A stretch of 64,000 nucleotides of DNA from Luscinia megarhynchos (lineage: Eukaryota; Chordata; Aves; Passeriformes; Turdidae), in NCBI GenBank assembly GCA_034336665.1, contig CM067592.1, positions 36,893,889 through 36,957,888 of the forward strand, in the 5' to 3' direction. The notes under the pieces were generated by a model. It did not search any database. It had not been told where the DNA came from and saw only the letters and a list, made by a program, of their open reading frames with translations. Shown piece by piece: positions 1 through 9,784 of the stretch; the stretch's first letter is position 1, and each line of letters begins with the position of its first letter. The translations under genes were made by a program, and so were the position numbers.

Positions 1-667
1 ATCAAATTCACACCCTAAAGAAATAATAAAATATTCTTTCATTGAAATAACTAACCCAGAAGCAGGGATTTCTAATTTTGTTGATTTATACAACAGACAG
101 ATGTGGATTTGCGCTCTGTCAAGATCTGGTAAGATGAAAAAGACACTATCTTGCTAATCTGTCGCCCCCTCAGTCAAAGTTTATTTGTGGTAGCTTTTAA
201 ACTTCTGACTTGCCTTCCAATTATAGCCTTTAAAACGAAAAGCTTTAAATAAACACCATGAATAGAAGATAAATAAACTTACTTTTTTTTCCCCTTCTTT
301 TTTTTTTCTTTTTTTTTTCTTTTTTTTTTTTTTTTGTGAGTGCCTAGCTTGACGCAGTCCAAACTCAAATCCCTGGAGGACTGAGCTCTCTTTTGTGTTA
401 ATGTTTAAAAGATTTTCCAGTGCCGGAGTTTATTCCTACTGCAAACATTTCTATTTACAAGGTCAAGTGTATCAGCACTCGACACAGCTTAAGAGTGTAA
501 TTATTTATCTAAGGGCGTTTGAGTGTAGATCAGTAGCTCTGGCAGCAAACCAGGCTTCAGCACGATGCAAAGCATCGCCTAAGCACAGTATTACAAGATC
601 TAGTAATTGCTGATCCCTTCAGCGTGTTTACTTTTGCATTCTTCGTTGAGGGAGAAGGCAGGCTGAA
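1..667. other. AT-rich flank downstream of GAS1, no gene seen
   Basis: Apart from the T-rich run, this stretch is ordinary AT-rich noncoding sequence. The plus strand has two AATAAA-like motifs near 248 and 272, and the minus strand has one at 180-185. No coding frame of convincing composition is present. Confidence 0.6.
283..335. repeat. T-rich low-complexity tract
   Basis: About 50 bases are almost entirely T with a few C interruptions. There is no visible retroposon body next to it, so it is classed as a simple low-complexity run. Confidence 0.9.
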
Positions 668-870
668 TAGCAAACTTCGCGTTCTGCTGCAGCTGCCGCG
701 ATGCGTGCGCCCCGGCCGCGGGAAGCGGAGCCCTGCTGGGAACGCTGGCCGCCCGTGCGCGATGCATTGCTCACTCGCTTGCACGCCCAGGAGCGCTTCC
801 ACCAGCGCCAGCGGGAGCGGCGTGCCTGCACGCAGGAAGCGCGGTGCACCAGCCACTCCACACGTACATA
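668..870. promoter_or_regulatory. Small isolated CpG-rich block downstream of GAS1
   Basis: About 200 bases rich in CG dinucleotides stand alone between AT-rich flanks, roughly 1.2 kb from the main CpG island. Open frames cross it on both strands, but all look like GC-composition artefacts. It could be a CpG-rich enhancer, a small promoter of a noncoding RNA, or an outlying part of the GAS1 Polycomb domain. Confidence 0.45.
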
Positions 871-1499
871 TACAGGAGCAGTGTCCTTGAATTGCTTCGC
901 TCTCTTCTGCCACTGTCAAGTTACCATGCCAACGCATTATAAAATCAACCACTCATTTAAAGAAGTACTTTCAAAGCTGTATTTACTTCTTGCATGTAAT
1001 TATCCATTAAAGTAAGAATAGCAGTAATTTACATCTATGTGAAGTATTACAGGCAGACACAGATTTTTGTTTTTTGACTGTTTTTTGGCTTGTTATGCTG
1101 TGGTTTGATCCCCGCCTCTCTTCCCCCACCCCCACATCTCGGGTGCTGAGAGTTCAAGTGTCCCTGGAAAACAATTTCACTGCATCCATTATTTAAAGCT
1201 CTTTCTTTACTAATTTACACGTTTAGAAAATACAAAAAATTCATACATATTTAAAAGACAGGCCTTTTTAACGCCTTCTATAAAAAATACAAGGTTTAAG
1301 GCAGCTCAGAAATGCGTTTATACAATTCTAAAACGTTCATAAAGTCTCTCCAAATAAGAAAGTTAACTTTCAATCTGTAAAATACACTGTACATTTGATG
1401 TTCTAGAGATTACTTCACTTAATCACTGTTGCTGGTATCCCTTTAAACATAAAGTGAAATCTGTACCTTTCCAGAAACGAATAGCAAATGCAGCTACCT
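871..1499. other. AT-rich noncoding stretch between CpG block and GAS1 mRNA end
   Basis: This holds AT-rich sequence with short C-rich patches near 1110-1140. No gene or mobile element is recognisable. Part of it could belong to a longer GAS1 3' UTR. Confidence 0.5.
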
Positions 1500-1526
1500 G
1501 GCAAATAGGATGTGGAATTAAAACTT

Positions 1527-1532
1527 TTTATT
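1527..1532 (-). terminator. Candidate distal GAS1 polyadenylation signal (AATAAA)
   Basis: The plus strand reads TTTATT here, so the minus strand has a canonical AATAAA about 1.07 kb downstream of the GAS1 stop. The surroundings are AT-rich. This is the better candidate for the main mRNA end because it gives a UTR length close to that of mammalian GAS1. Confidence 0.5.
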
Positions 1533-1909
1533 ATTTTTTTAAATAAATTATCCCCAAAGCATACAATTTATAAAATTCTATATACAATGAAGAGCGACTG
1601 GTAACAAATCCCAGTTTTAAATACTTTTTTTTTTTATATAAGATTTACCAGAGGTCAGCACCCTGATATGACGAGGCAATAAAAATTTTCAGGATATTTG
1701 TACATACATGTTCTCGAGTTTAAAAGTGTCTTTCAAAGATGGCAGTGCAGAGCTCTTTTAAAACAAAAGTTGCATTGTTCAGTATAGCCAACAACTCCGA
1801 AAAAAAATTTTTTTTAATGTCGCTAGGTTACAGAGGAAGAGACGGCTGCTGGCACGCTTTTGTTATAGGGAATATGTGTGTGCAAGAGGGAGTGCTGTAA
1901 ACCACCGAA

Positions 1910-1915
1910 TTTATT
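1910..1915 (-). terminator. Candidate proximal GAS1 polyadenylation signal (AATAAA)
   Basis: A second minus-strand AATAAA lies about 0.68 kb after the stop codon. It may be used as an alternative proximal site. No independent support is visible. Confidence 0.3.
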
Positions 1916-2597
1916 CAGTCTGCTATTTCCCTAAATTTAATGGCAGATGCGGCGTAAGCCCCTTCCTTTCGGGCACAATTGCATGGGGAAGAGCGAGATG
2001 CGGCTAATGATAATCAAGTTGCTGACTAACTAGTACGGCAACGCTTTGGCAGCAAGTTTGGGGTGCTCACCTCTTACTAACCTTCATGTCAAAACTCTTA
2101 AAGGACCCCCAGTACCAGCATGCCACGACTCCCGGTGTGTCCCGGGGGCGGCTGGCGGCCTCGCCCGCAGTCCCCGCCAGCCGCTCCGCTCGCTAGTACC
2201 ACGAAGCAGGGCGGCAGCAATTGCATAGTGCACACTCGAGACCAACACCCGACACACGAGCGGCCCCGCGCTCCGGCCGCCGCTCCAGGCCGGCTCGCAG
2301 GGGGAAGGGGTCGGCGGGGCTGCGGGCAGCAGCGGAGGCACAGGGGGAGACGCGAGGGGACGGGGCGCCGGGCGATGGGCCGGGAATCCGCGGGCAGAGC
2401 GCTTAAAGCCGCTCGGCGCCGAGGGGCCCCGCCGGCCGGATCCCCGGCCGCCGCGGGAGGGCTCGGCTGAGGCCCGCGGCGGCTCGGCGCGGGGGGCCTG
2501 GCCCGGCCCGGCCCGGCGAAGGGGACGGGGAGGGAGGCAGGGATGGAGGGAGGCAGCGGCGGGAAGCAGGCAGGGAGGGGTGGGGAAGGGAGGGCCG

Positions 2598-3557
2598 CTA
2601 GAGCCGCGGCAGCAGCGGCACCAAGATGGAGGCGAGCAGCGCCCCGGCCGCCCCGGCGGGCCGGCCGGCGTTATCTGCCTGCACGGGGAAGCCGGGCTCG
2701 GCGCCCGCATTGTCCTCCGCGTCGTCCCTCCCCTTCTGGCTCGGCTCCTCCTCGTAGTCCTCGTCGTAGTACTCCTCCGGGCCGCCGTCCGAGCCGCCAC
2801 TGCTGCCCGCGCCGTTGCCGCCCATGTCGGCGCCGAAGCAGAGGCGGGCCATGTTCTCCTTGACCGACTCGCAGATGGGCCGCTCCAGCCCGTCGCAGAC
2901 GCAGTCGTTGAGCAGCACGGCCTTGGGCACGGCCAGCATGTCCTCGATGACGGAGCGGCACTCGGGCGTGCAGCGCAGCCCGTTGAACAGCTTCCCGCAG
3001 TAGGTCATGTAGCGGTTCAGCGCCAGGCTGCAGCGGCTGTCCCAGTCGCAGCGCCGCCGCGCCTCCGTGCAGCCCATGACGCCGGGGCCGCCGGGGCCGG
3101 GCCCGCCGCCCGCGGGGCTGCTGGTGCGGGGCAGGCACGGCTCGATGGCGCGCTTGGTGGCGCGGCAGTTCTCGTCCTGCGCGCAGTCGCAGTCCTCCAG
3201 CGCCGGGCCCCGCCGGGTGTGGTTGAGCTGGATGAGCGCCGCGATGCAGTGGCTGGGACACCGCCGCCGGGACGAGGCGGCCGCGCCCGCCGGGCCGTCC
3301 CCGCCGCCCGCCGCCGGCGGCTGCTGCTGCAGGAGCACCGGGGCGCACGCCTCGGCGTACTGGTTGTACGCGTAGCTGCACTCGGGCTCCCCCTGACACT
3401 GCAGCACCGCCTGCCAGCAGATCAGCCGCCGGCCCTGCACCAGCGAGCCCCGCGGCGGCCACACGGCGCCCAGCGCCGCCGCCAGCCACAGCCAGGCGGC
3501 CGCCCGCGGCCAGCGCCGGCCGCCGCCTCCGTGCCGAGCGGGCGAGCGGGCCACCAT
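2598..3557 (-). CDS. GAS1: Growth arrest-specific protein 1, GPI-anchored Hedgehog co-receptor (single exon)
   Basis: GAS1 is a cell-surface protein that binds Sonic hedgehog and acts with PTCH1, CDON and BOC as a co-receptor; it also arrests growth and can modulate GDNF/RET signalling. The 319-residue product has a basic N-terminus and a hydrophobic signal segment (about 16-33). Two GFR-alpha-like cysteine domains follow, at about 47-141 and 163-240, with ten cysteines each in nearly the same spacing. Residue N112 lies in an NHT glycosylation sequon. An acidic, tyrosine-containing patch (261-271) precedes a hydrophobic C-terminal tail (about 301-317) that fits GPI attachment. The start is the first in-frame ATG and has a strong Kozak context (G at -3, G at +4); the frame stays open upstream but without an ATG. 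The stop is TAG. There is no intron, as in mammalian GAS1. Human GAS1 is 345 residues; the difference falls in the low-complexity linkers. Identity is very secure; the exact signal-cleavage and GPI sites are inferred. Confidence 0.98.
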   Translation of the reverse strand: MVARSPARHGGGGRRWPRAAAWLWLAAALGAVWPPRGSLVQGRRLICWQAVLQCQGEPECSYAYNQYAEACAPVLLQQQPPAAGGGDGPAGAAASSRRRCPSHCIAALIQLNHTRRGPALEDCDCAQDENCRATKRAIEPCLPRTSSPAGGGPGPGGPGVMGCTEARRRCDWDSRCSLALNRYMTYCGKLFNGLRCTPECRSVIEDMLAVPKAVLLNDCVCDGLERPICESVKENMARLCFGADMGGNGAGSSGGSDGGPEEYYDEDYEEEPSQKGRDDAEDNAGAEPGFPVQADNAGRPAGAAGALLASILVPLLPRL

Positions 3558-4300
3558 CGCGGACGGGGGTGGTGGCTGCAGCCGCGGGCGAGCTGGGAAG
3601 AGGCGCTGGTAGACGAGGAGGAGGAGAAGGAGCTGCCGCCCGTGGAAAAGTTTCCAAAACTCCCGCCGGCCGTGTGCATGAGGTCTCCTCGCATCAATCC
3701 ATGCGCGCCGGGCCCGGGGCTCTCCAGCCCCCGGGAGCTGAAGTCGGTGCGGCCGCGGTACGAAGCAGGCGCCCGGGGGCCTTCCCGTGTCCCCCACCCG
3801 CTGCTCCGGGCTCGGCGAGGCGGCGGCGAATCGCCCGGAGAGGTGCGGGGAGTCAGTGCAAACAGGGGCTCGGACGACAGCGGATCCGTAGGGCGCTCGG
3901 GAAATCGCAGGCTGCGCCGGGAGAGCTCATGGTGCTGTACTGCTCTTCATGCAGTTCCGTCTCTGTCTTTTTTTTAGTTTTTTTTTCCCCACAAAATAAA
4001 TGCCCAGCTGCTGTTGCTGCCTCCTCGGGAGCTTTTAACTCTCCGCTCGCAGCATCTCTGCACATGCCAGCCACTCCGATCCCGTTCACAGTCCCGGCTC
4101 CGCTCGCTCCCTCTCGGTATGGATCGCACTTTCGGGTGGCGCGGAGAAGAAATGTCTTTCCCCGCTACCAAGACGAGAGCACGGGGAAAGGAGAAGAGGC
4201 AGCCTTCGCGGTCTCTCTCTCTCTGGGCGACTGATGCTGCTTCTGTTGTCAACAAGCCCTTCAAGCTGCTCTGTAGATCCGTCTGTGGATCTTTTTTTCT
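3558..4300 (-). other. GAS1: Probable GAS1 5' untranslated leader
   Basis: The minus strand upstream of the GAS1 ATG is GC-rich CpG-island sequence with no splice acceptor needed to reach the start. If transcription starts about 25-30 bases downstream of the TATA-like element at 4311-4317, the leader would be about 720 bases. It would then contain several upstream ATGs (for example complements of CAT at 3677, 3692, 3700, 3928 and 3948), which could damp translation. A shorter leader from an internal CpG-island start would drop some of them. Confidence 0.5.
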
Positions 4301-4310
4301 TTGCAAGGCT

Positions 4311-4317
4311 TTAAATA
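4311..4317 (-). promoter_or_regulatory. TATA-like box of the GAS1 promoter
   Basis: The minus strand reads TATTTAA here, flanked by GC-rich leader sequence downstream and a long purine-rich run upstream (the plus strand is pyrimidine-rich at about 4430-4500). The position is plausible for a core promoter, but a CpG-island promoter need not use a TATA box, so the transcription start is only approximate. Confidence 0.4.
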
Positions 4318-4516
4318 CAAAAGTGCCCTCCGAGCAGCAGCAACGTGCTCTGATTAGGCTTCATTATGCATGCATGGAAAAGCAAACAAACAAAAAAAAT
4401 TAGCAACGCTTCTTCTTTTACACAACCCCCCCAGCCTGCGCTTTCTCGCTCTCTTTCTCCCTTTCTCCACTTTTTCTCCCTTCGCTCGGCCCCCTTTCCC
4501 TGCCTCGCCACTTGCC

Positions 4517-4521
4517 ATTGG
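4517..4521 (-). promoter_or_regulatory. CCAAT box upstream of GAS1
   Basis: The plus strand ATTGG gives CCAAT on the minus strand, inside GGCCAATGGC, a good NF-Y-type site. It lies about 200 bases upstream of the TATA-like element. NF-Y boxes usually sit 60-100 bases before the start site, so it may point to a start nearer 4430 instead. Confidence 0.4.
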
Positions 4522-5046
4522 CCCAGCCTGTTGTTGAAACCCCTTACCCTCCTTCTCTTTACGATGTGCTGGAGGGAGGGAAGAGAGAGGGGGCTGGAGG
4601 GCAGCTCACATTCAAAGCTTGAAAGGAAAGGCTTAAGGAGAGTGACAGCCCCCCGAGGAGCCCCTCCTCCCGTTAAGGCGGCGTGGCGGCGGGAGGCGCT
4701 GAGCGGCGGCGGCGCTGCGGGCCGGGACCGGCGCTGCGGGACCGGCCGGCGGCGGCCGCGGGGGGCTCGGCAGCACCGCGCCGGGCCTGCAGGCACGGCA
4801 CTCCCCCTGGTCCTGCTCCCTGCAGCAAGGTGGGGGGAAACCAAGCTCCCTAGCTCGGGTAGCGCCGGTACCCAAACTTCCCAGTGACTCCAGTGGGGGC
4901 AGATCCGCTATCAGAACGGTAGAGAGGATTAGGCTCAAAAGGGGACCGACTTTGTTCTTACTGGAATAATAACAGCGGTCCTGGTTTCAGTGTGCTAGTA
5001 CTCTCCGGGAGAGCAAAGCTAACTGCTAGTGGTGTAATGCGACCAT

Positions 5047-5052
5047 GTAAGT
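5047..5052 (+). other. Strong 5' splice-site match, possible divergent transcript
   Basis: The plus strand reads CAT|GTAAGT just outside the GAS1 CpG island, on the strand opposite to GAS1. CpG-island promoters commonly fire in both directions, and humans have a noncoding transcript next to GAS1 (GAS1RR). No exon partner or coding frame can be shown from this window, so this is only a candidate donor for a noncoding RNA. Confidence 0.2.
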
Positions 5053-8000
5053 ACTCCTTTGCTGTACTTTATGTGTTACAACTTTCCACTTTCTGCATAC
5101 CCCACCTATTTTTAAATCATTCAACTCAGCTTCTCGCCTGAGATTTTCGTGCACGGTTGTAAGACACTGTCTTACGAGGGTGCCTGTTGGCAGAAATACA
5201 GTAGATCCCAGTGTAGTTCTTTGGTACTTGATCTGCCAACTAGTAAAAAGTTTTTAAAAATCTGTTAAGAGTTTTAACTGAACGCAAAACGCCTTGCTGA
5301 AGTCCTGCCTTCTTGTTACACTTTCAGTTTTTAAGGAAGTAGAAACAAAAATAATAAGGCACAAGGAGAGGAGCATAACAAAGTAAGTAGTCGTGCATTT
5401 ACCCGCTGCCTTTCGTTTCAGTGCTACCTTAATTCCAGAGCAACAACGTCTCCAGCCACAAGGGGCATCGGTATCTGCTCCCTGTCAAAACTGGCGCTTT
5501 TTTCATCCCGAGACTATCAACTCCATCTGTCACAGAAATTGGGACAAAATCTATTTTCCAGAAACTCGGGGATCTTGGAATTCCATGTGGTGTGGAATCA
5601 TGTCTGTCTCAAAGTGCGTAGACTGTGGAATGGTGGTGTGGTGTGGCTGGGAGTCAGTATGATTGATGGGTTGAGAAGCATTCTTAAGGGCTTGCCCCAT
5701 TTTTATCAGTTTTACAAGCTGCTTGTGTTTTTCCTTCCGTGTAGTTTTTCCTATTCTTGTGTAAAAGCTGTGTTTTTAAATCTGCAAAAGCTGTGTTTAG
5801 CAAACCTGCCTCCATCCAGCTAGTTTAGAGCTGTTTCTTTTAATTCTTGTTGAATAGTGGTATTAAAAATGCCAGGTGCCATTCAGGCAGGTTGTAGTAA
5901 ATGTACATTGCTATCTTCACTGGGATCATTCATGCGTTACTTTGTTGCCCTATTACCGGGTCACACCACTGTTTTTGGTGGAAATCAGCTAGTTTGGGGT
6001 GTCTCGATTGGAGATGACGCTGCAGGTGCTGTTCAGCATACTGCTGCGCTGGCTGGTTCCTAGGGAAAATGCCCCACGGTGCCATTGGAGGGAAAAGAGC
6101 CTGGATGCCAGGATAAGAGAGTCTGAGAGAGGGGGTTGCAACGGAGCAGGATCATGGCTTGGGGCCTCCTGAGCTTCCTGAGCGCGGGAGAGAGCAGTCC
6201 CACTGGGGCTGCCTTCTACAGACAGCTGGATGCTGGTCCCTGCCCCCTCCCAGCTCCTGCCTTCATTCGCAAAATCCATCCAGCTCGGCTGTGCTTCATT
6301 TCTGGAGCAGAAAGCAGGCTGCACTCTGTGGGGCAAGGCAGCAGCTGAACTTCGGGCCTCCCAGGAGGGGGAGTAGAGGAGCCTTCACTGCCGGCCTGGC
6401 ATCCTTGCGTGGCTGGGAAGAGCCTGCTGTGCTGCTGCCGGAGCAGGAAGAGGACCGGTGCCTGGGCCCACTAGGGCTGCTGGACTTCCCTGGCTGCACT
6501 CTTGAACGGCAGGGCATGGCATGAAACATTATTCATAGGCAGTAATTTTCATATACAGCTTTTAGTTATATAAATGGATATTTTATACAGTGATAATAAA
6601 AATGGAAATGTTGACTTTGAAGTTTGGAATTATCTTTGGTATCGTACAATTGTCAAAATTTTTGACAGAAAATAGGTGGATTCTTCAATTACCACACCTT
6701 TTAGCTGTCCAGAATATGATCATCTACATTCAGGATTATATATTGCCAATAAATTGACTTCTTAAAATGGTTTAAACATTTTTCTGTCCTGTCTTTATTT
6801 AATGAGCATTTGAATTCTGTCTATATTTGTAACTACAGTTTTGGGTGAGGACTTTGGCGCCACAGTGCTCTGTTGGAGGAAAGAAATATTTTCTTGTGTG
6901 GAGCTAAACCTAGAGAAATAATTTTCTGGCTCCACTTTGATCCAGGTTTTTTAATGACCGGAGTGATATTGTCAAATTCAGCTTTTCAATTTTCAGAGAA
7001 GCTATAAAAGTAATTGGAAGGCAGCTCTTGCTTTATTTCACAAAGCACCAAATCAGACAATACGTTCCACAACTTGACAATAGAATAAAACTTGGTAAAT
7101 TCCCACATTTGCTGCATTTGTCTATGCTGTCCTTCCCAGTCTTAGCAATTGATTTAGCTATTTATGCCAGCACTCAAAATTACTATAGAGTAACTGTCGT
7201 CCAGCACTGGGGGTCATTTTGGCAACCAGAAAGGCCAATGTGTATGTGATCTGGATTTATTGGAAAGAGTTCTGGCCACCTCTTGGTCTAATCCTCATGT
7301 CTTTCCCCCATTTTTTAAATTTCACACCTTTTCCTGATGGATCTCCTTTCCAAATCGTGTTTTCTTTAGCTCTTTCTTTGACCTATTTTACATCAAGCGT
7401 GTTTAGAAAATAAGAAAATCAAGCAGACACCATACCAGTTGACCTTAAAATTTAGAAGTTCACATTCAGTTGTAACTGAAAATACATAGCCAGTACATGT
7501 GGTTAATTCCGCTCAAATTATTTTAAGCACTTTTTTAAATGGGCTTATACTATATTTTTTTTTCATTTTAAGAGATTTACAACTTCTATTAAAAATTTCT
7601 GGCAGCTGCACTGGGAATTAATTTGCTGATACAATTTCATTATGTGCATCTGGTAATATCTTAAATATGTCCCTAATAGGGATACACAGGGAACAGTTTT
7701 TCTTCTAGAAGGGACTTAATTCTTTAGTAATAGTAGACTTCACCTGTCAGTGAAAGGCATAAACTCTGACAATAGTTCTCAGAACCTTGGTATTGCAGTG
7801 CATGGGGGTCATGGTAGGCAGCAAAAGTCCTGCTTCTTACACCACCATTCATCCTGTAGAAATGGCCCAGTAAGGTGTCACTCACAGTAGCCTGGGCAGA
7901 TGACTGAATATGGACATGTGCATACAGCAGAGTTCTCAGTACAGCAGTGTACCTTCAGACATCTGTAAATTATGTCTGCATTCTAAAGTTACTAAAGAAA

Positions 8001-8520
8001 AATGTTGTGACTTACCAGATTCCCAGCACAAACTGGGGGCAGGGGAATGAATATAATGCATTCAAGTGGTGTCTGTTTCAATAGAGAAGAGAGAGTGAAG
8101 GCGTCTAAATTAGATTTGTTCACATCTGGAATAGTTTATCTTTTTATTGTCTCTGCAGGAGTTTGGGACATTTGTGTCTTAAGTTAGCCACCTAAACTAG
8201 GTGGAATTCTCCCCAAAATAGTAACTTCTTCTTTACTAGAATGTGCATGACTTCCCAGTGTGACCATGGCTCCTCTTCTTGATTTAGTCAGGAAGAAAAA
8301 TAATGAACAGGGAGGATAGTAAGTTGGTAAACTCTTGGTAATTGCATTGACCAACAGTTAATTAAAGCTCATAGCTGGTGAGACTACTACTCTTCATGCT
8401 TAGGATCAGTTAGACATTGTTCTGTTGGCTATACATTTTTTAGGTTGTCTTTGCCAGTGTTAAGTCCCATGAACATCACAATATATGGGTCCTGCAAATG
8501 TGTTATAATGGCTAACTGCA
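5053..8520. other. Noncoding flank upstream of GAS1
   Basis: This is mostly AT-rich sequence. A GC-richer island at about 6060-6525 has rather sharp edges and few CG dinucleotides. It carries overlapping open frames on both strands, none with a recognisable domain or splice structure. No mobile element was recognised. Confidence 0.5.
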
Positions 8521-8576
8521 CACTCAGAATCGTGGAACGGTTTGGGCTGGAAGGGAGCTTTAAAGGTCATCTTTGG
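8521..8576 (-). mobile_element. CR1 LINE 3' tail fragment (minus orientation)
   Basis: Reading the plus strand gives the reverse complement of the avian CR1 3' end: an 'AGAATCGTGGAA' start, then 'GGTTTGGGCTGGAAGGGA', then the TTAAAGGTCATC motif. Only about 56 bases remain, a normal result of CR1's 5' truncation on insertion. It could also be the tail of a CR1-mobilised SINE. Confidence 0.7.
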
Positions 8577-9227
8577 TGATGACATAAATGTGTCCCTCGT
8601 ATTGCAAAGTCATAACTACAGGTCCCACACCAGACACACAAATAGTCCATGAAGTTGGTTGCAATCAAAAGAGCCAGTAGGATTCATGAATAGTACAGTT
8701 CATTGAGTGTAACATGTAAGGTTCTTTTGGATTGCCAGTGACAATGCATTAACTGCAGAGTGACTGTATATAGCAGTAACAATGTACTGGCAATCACAAG
8801 CTTAGTATCAGGGTCAAGACTCAGCATGTCTGAGGGTGTAGGGTTTTCCAAAAAGTGTCCCTTCTGGGGAGAGCAAGGAGAGCAAATACATCAATCTGTC
8901 CCTGCACAAAATTTGCACTGAATTTTCGTTCTCTGACTAGATGCAAAATTGGGGTACATTTTATAACAACTACTGTGAAAAATGCTGTGGATTGGACTGT
9001 GGTCAAGCCTTTTATTCTTTGGGGGTACATTGTATGGAATATTTCTTTGTAGGAGATGTACTTGGTTTCTACAAAACATTTCTGTGTATCAGGTTGAAGA
9101 ACAAGGCCCTGCAGACTACAACTCACTCCACATTCCCCCCTGTCCCCCCATGCCATGACAACACAAACCACAAGACCTAATTTCCACAGCTGCATCACAG
9201 CCCCATTGCATGTTGAGCTATAACAGC
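8577..9227. other. Unassigned sequence between two CR1 tails
   Basis: Nothing recognisable lies here. The stretch is flanked by CR1 3' ends in opposite orientations, so part of it could be decayed CR1 body, but I see no reverse-transcriptase motif in it. Confidence 0.4.
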
Positions 9228-9302
9228 ACCTGCCCATGACAGGGGGGTTAGAACTAAAGATGATCTTTAAGGTTCTTTCCCACTCAAAGCATTTTATGAT
9301 AG
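9228..9302 (+). mobile_element. CR1 LINE 3' tail fragment (plus orientation)
   Basis: The plus strand shows the CR1 3' end in sense: CCTGCCCATGACAGG, a GGGGTTAGAACTA stretch, GATGATCTTTAAGGTTC, and a terminal 'TTTTATGATAGGA' that resembles the CR1 ATTCTATGAT repeats. It ends only about ten bases before the next CR1, which points the other way. Confidence 0.75.
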
Positions 9303-9312
9303 GATGTGATAT

Positions 9313-9784
9313 GGTTCCAAACACCCTGCAATAAGCAGAGACACCTTCAAAGGTATCAGGTTGCTCAAATCTTCATCCAACCTGACCTTGACTGTTTACA
9401 GGGATGGGGCATCCACCACCTCTCTGAGCAACCCTTCCATTGTTTTACCACCATCATCATAACAAATTTTTTCTTTGTATCTAGTCTGAATCTGCTCTCT
9501 TTTAGTTCAAAACCCTTACTCATGTCCTTTTACTACAGGCCCCACTAGCAGATTTGTCCCCGTGTTTCTTGTGACCCCCTTTTAGTGACTAGAAGGCCAC
9601 AGTAAGGTCTTCTTGACGTCTTCTCCAGTCTGAACTGTACCGTTTCAGTCTGTCTACACAGGAGACATGCTCCAGTCTGCTTATCATTTTTGTGGCCTCC
9701 CTCTTGTCCTGCCCCATCAGTTCCATATCTCATGTGCTGAGGACTGCAGAGCTAGACTGCACTCCAGGTGGGATGCAAATGCAG
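9313..9784 (-). mobile_element. CR1 LINE, 3' part (minus orientation)
   Basis: The plus strand matches the antisense of avian CR1 in order: a GACACCTTC...CAGGTTGCTCA section, 'GGGATGGGGCATCCACCACC', a 'TCTAGTCTGAATCTGCTCTC' section, and the 'GTGCTGAGGACTGCAGAGCT' section with the following ACTCCAGGTGGG. It is the 3' portion of the same decayed copy that continues at 9933. Many substitutions and indels make it clearly dead. Confidence 0.85.

Larger units (their letters stand above)
1500..2597 (-). other. GAS1: Probable GAS1 3' untranslated region
   Basis: Directly after the GAS1 stop codon the minus strand passes from GC-rich sequence (to about 2050) into AT-rich sequence with no coding frame and no repeat. 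A 3' UTR of about 1.1 kb would end just beyond the AATAAA at 1527-1532; mammalian GAS1 3' UTRs are of similar size, about 1.3 kb. An earlier AATAAA at 1910-1915 would give one of about 0.7 kb. The AT-rich part, with several ATTTA-like runs, could influence mRNA stability, but that is inference. The end is not proven from sequence alone. Confidence 0.6.
2050..4960. promoter_or_regulatory. CpG island spanning GAS1 and its promoter
   Basis: The sequence turns abruptly GC-rich with abundant CG dinucleotides from about 2050, covering the proximal UTR, the entire coding region, the leader and the upstream region to about 4900. There are also simple G-rich runs at 2470-2560 and 4680-4770. This is typical of a developmental gene that is broadly poised and Polycomb-regulated. 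Antisense open frames across it are composition artefacts. Confidence 0.85.

Noticed and set aside
557..952. Overlapping open frames on both strands in the small CpG-rich block
   Set aside because: Both strands are open because of composition. The products have no domain or signal and there is no splice context.
3558..3797. In-frame open extension of GAS1 upstream of the chosen ATG
   Set aside because: It contains no ATG (the far end is a GTG), and using it would bury the signal peptide. The chosen ATG has a strong Kozak context, and the MVA start also fits human GAS1.
2580..3977. Long open frame on the plus strand across GAS1
   Set aside because: It is antisense to GAS1 in GC-rich sequence, with an Arg/Ala/Pro-rich product and no domain. 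Stop codons are simply rare at this composition.
6159..6524. Open frame of 121 codons in the GC-richer patch
   Set aside because: Low-complexity Gly/Leu/Ser/Pro composition with no recognised domain. The opposite strand is also open.
8821..9324. Minus-strand open frame of 167 codons
   Set aside because: It crosses a CR1 tail and unassigned AT-rich sequence and has no domain or plausible start context.
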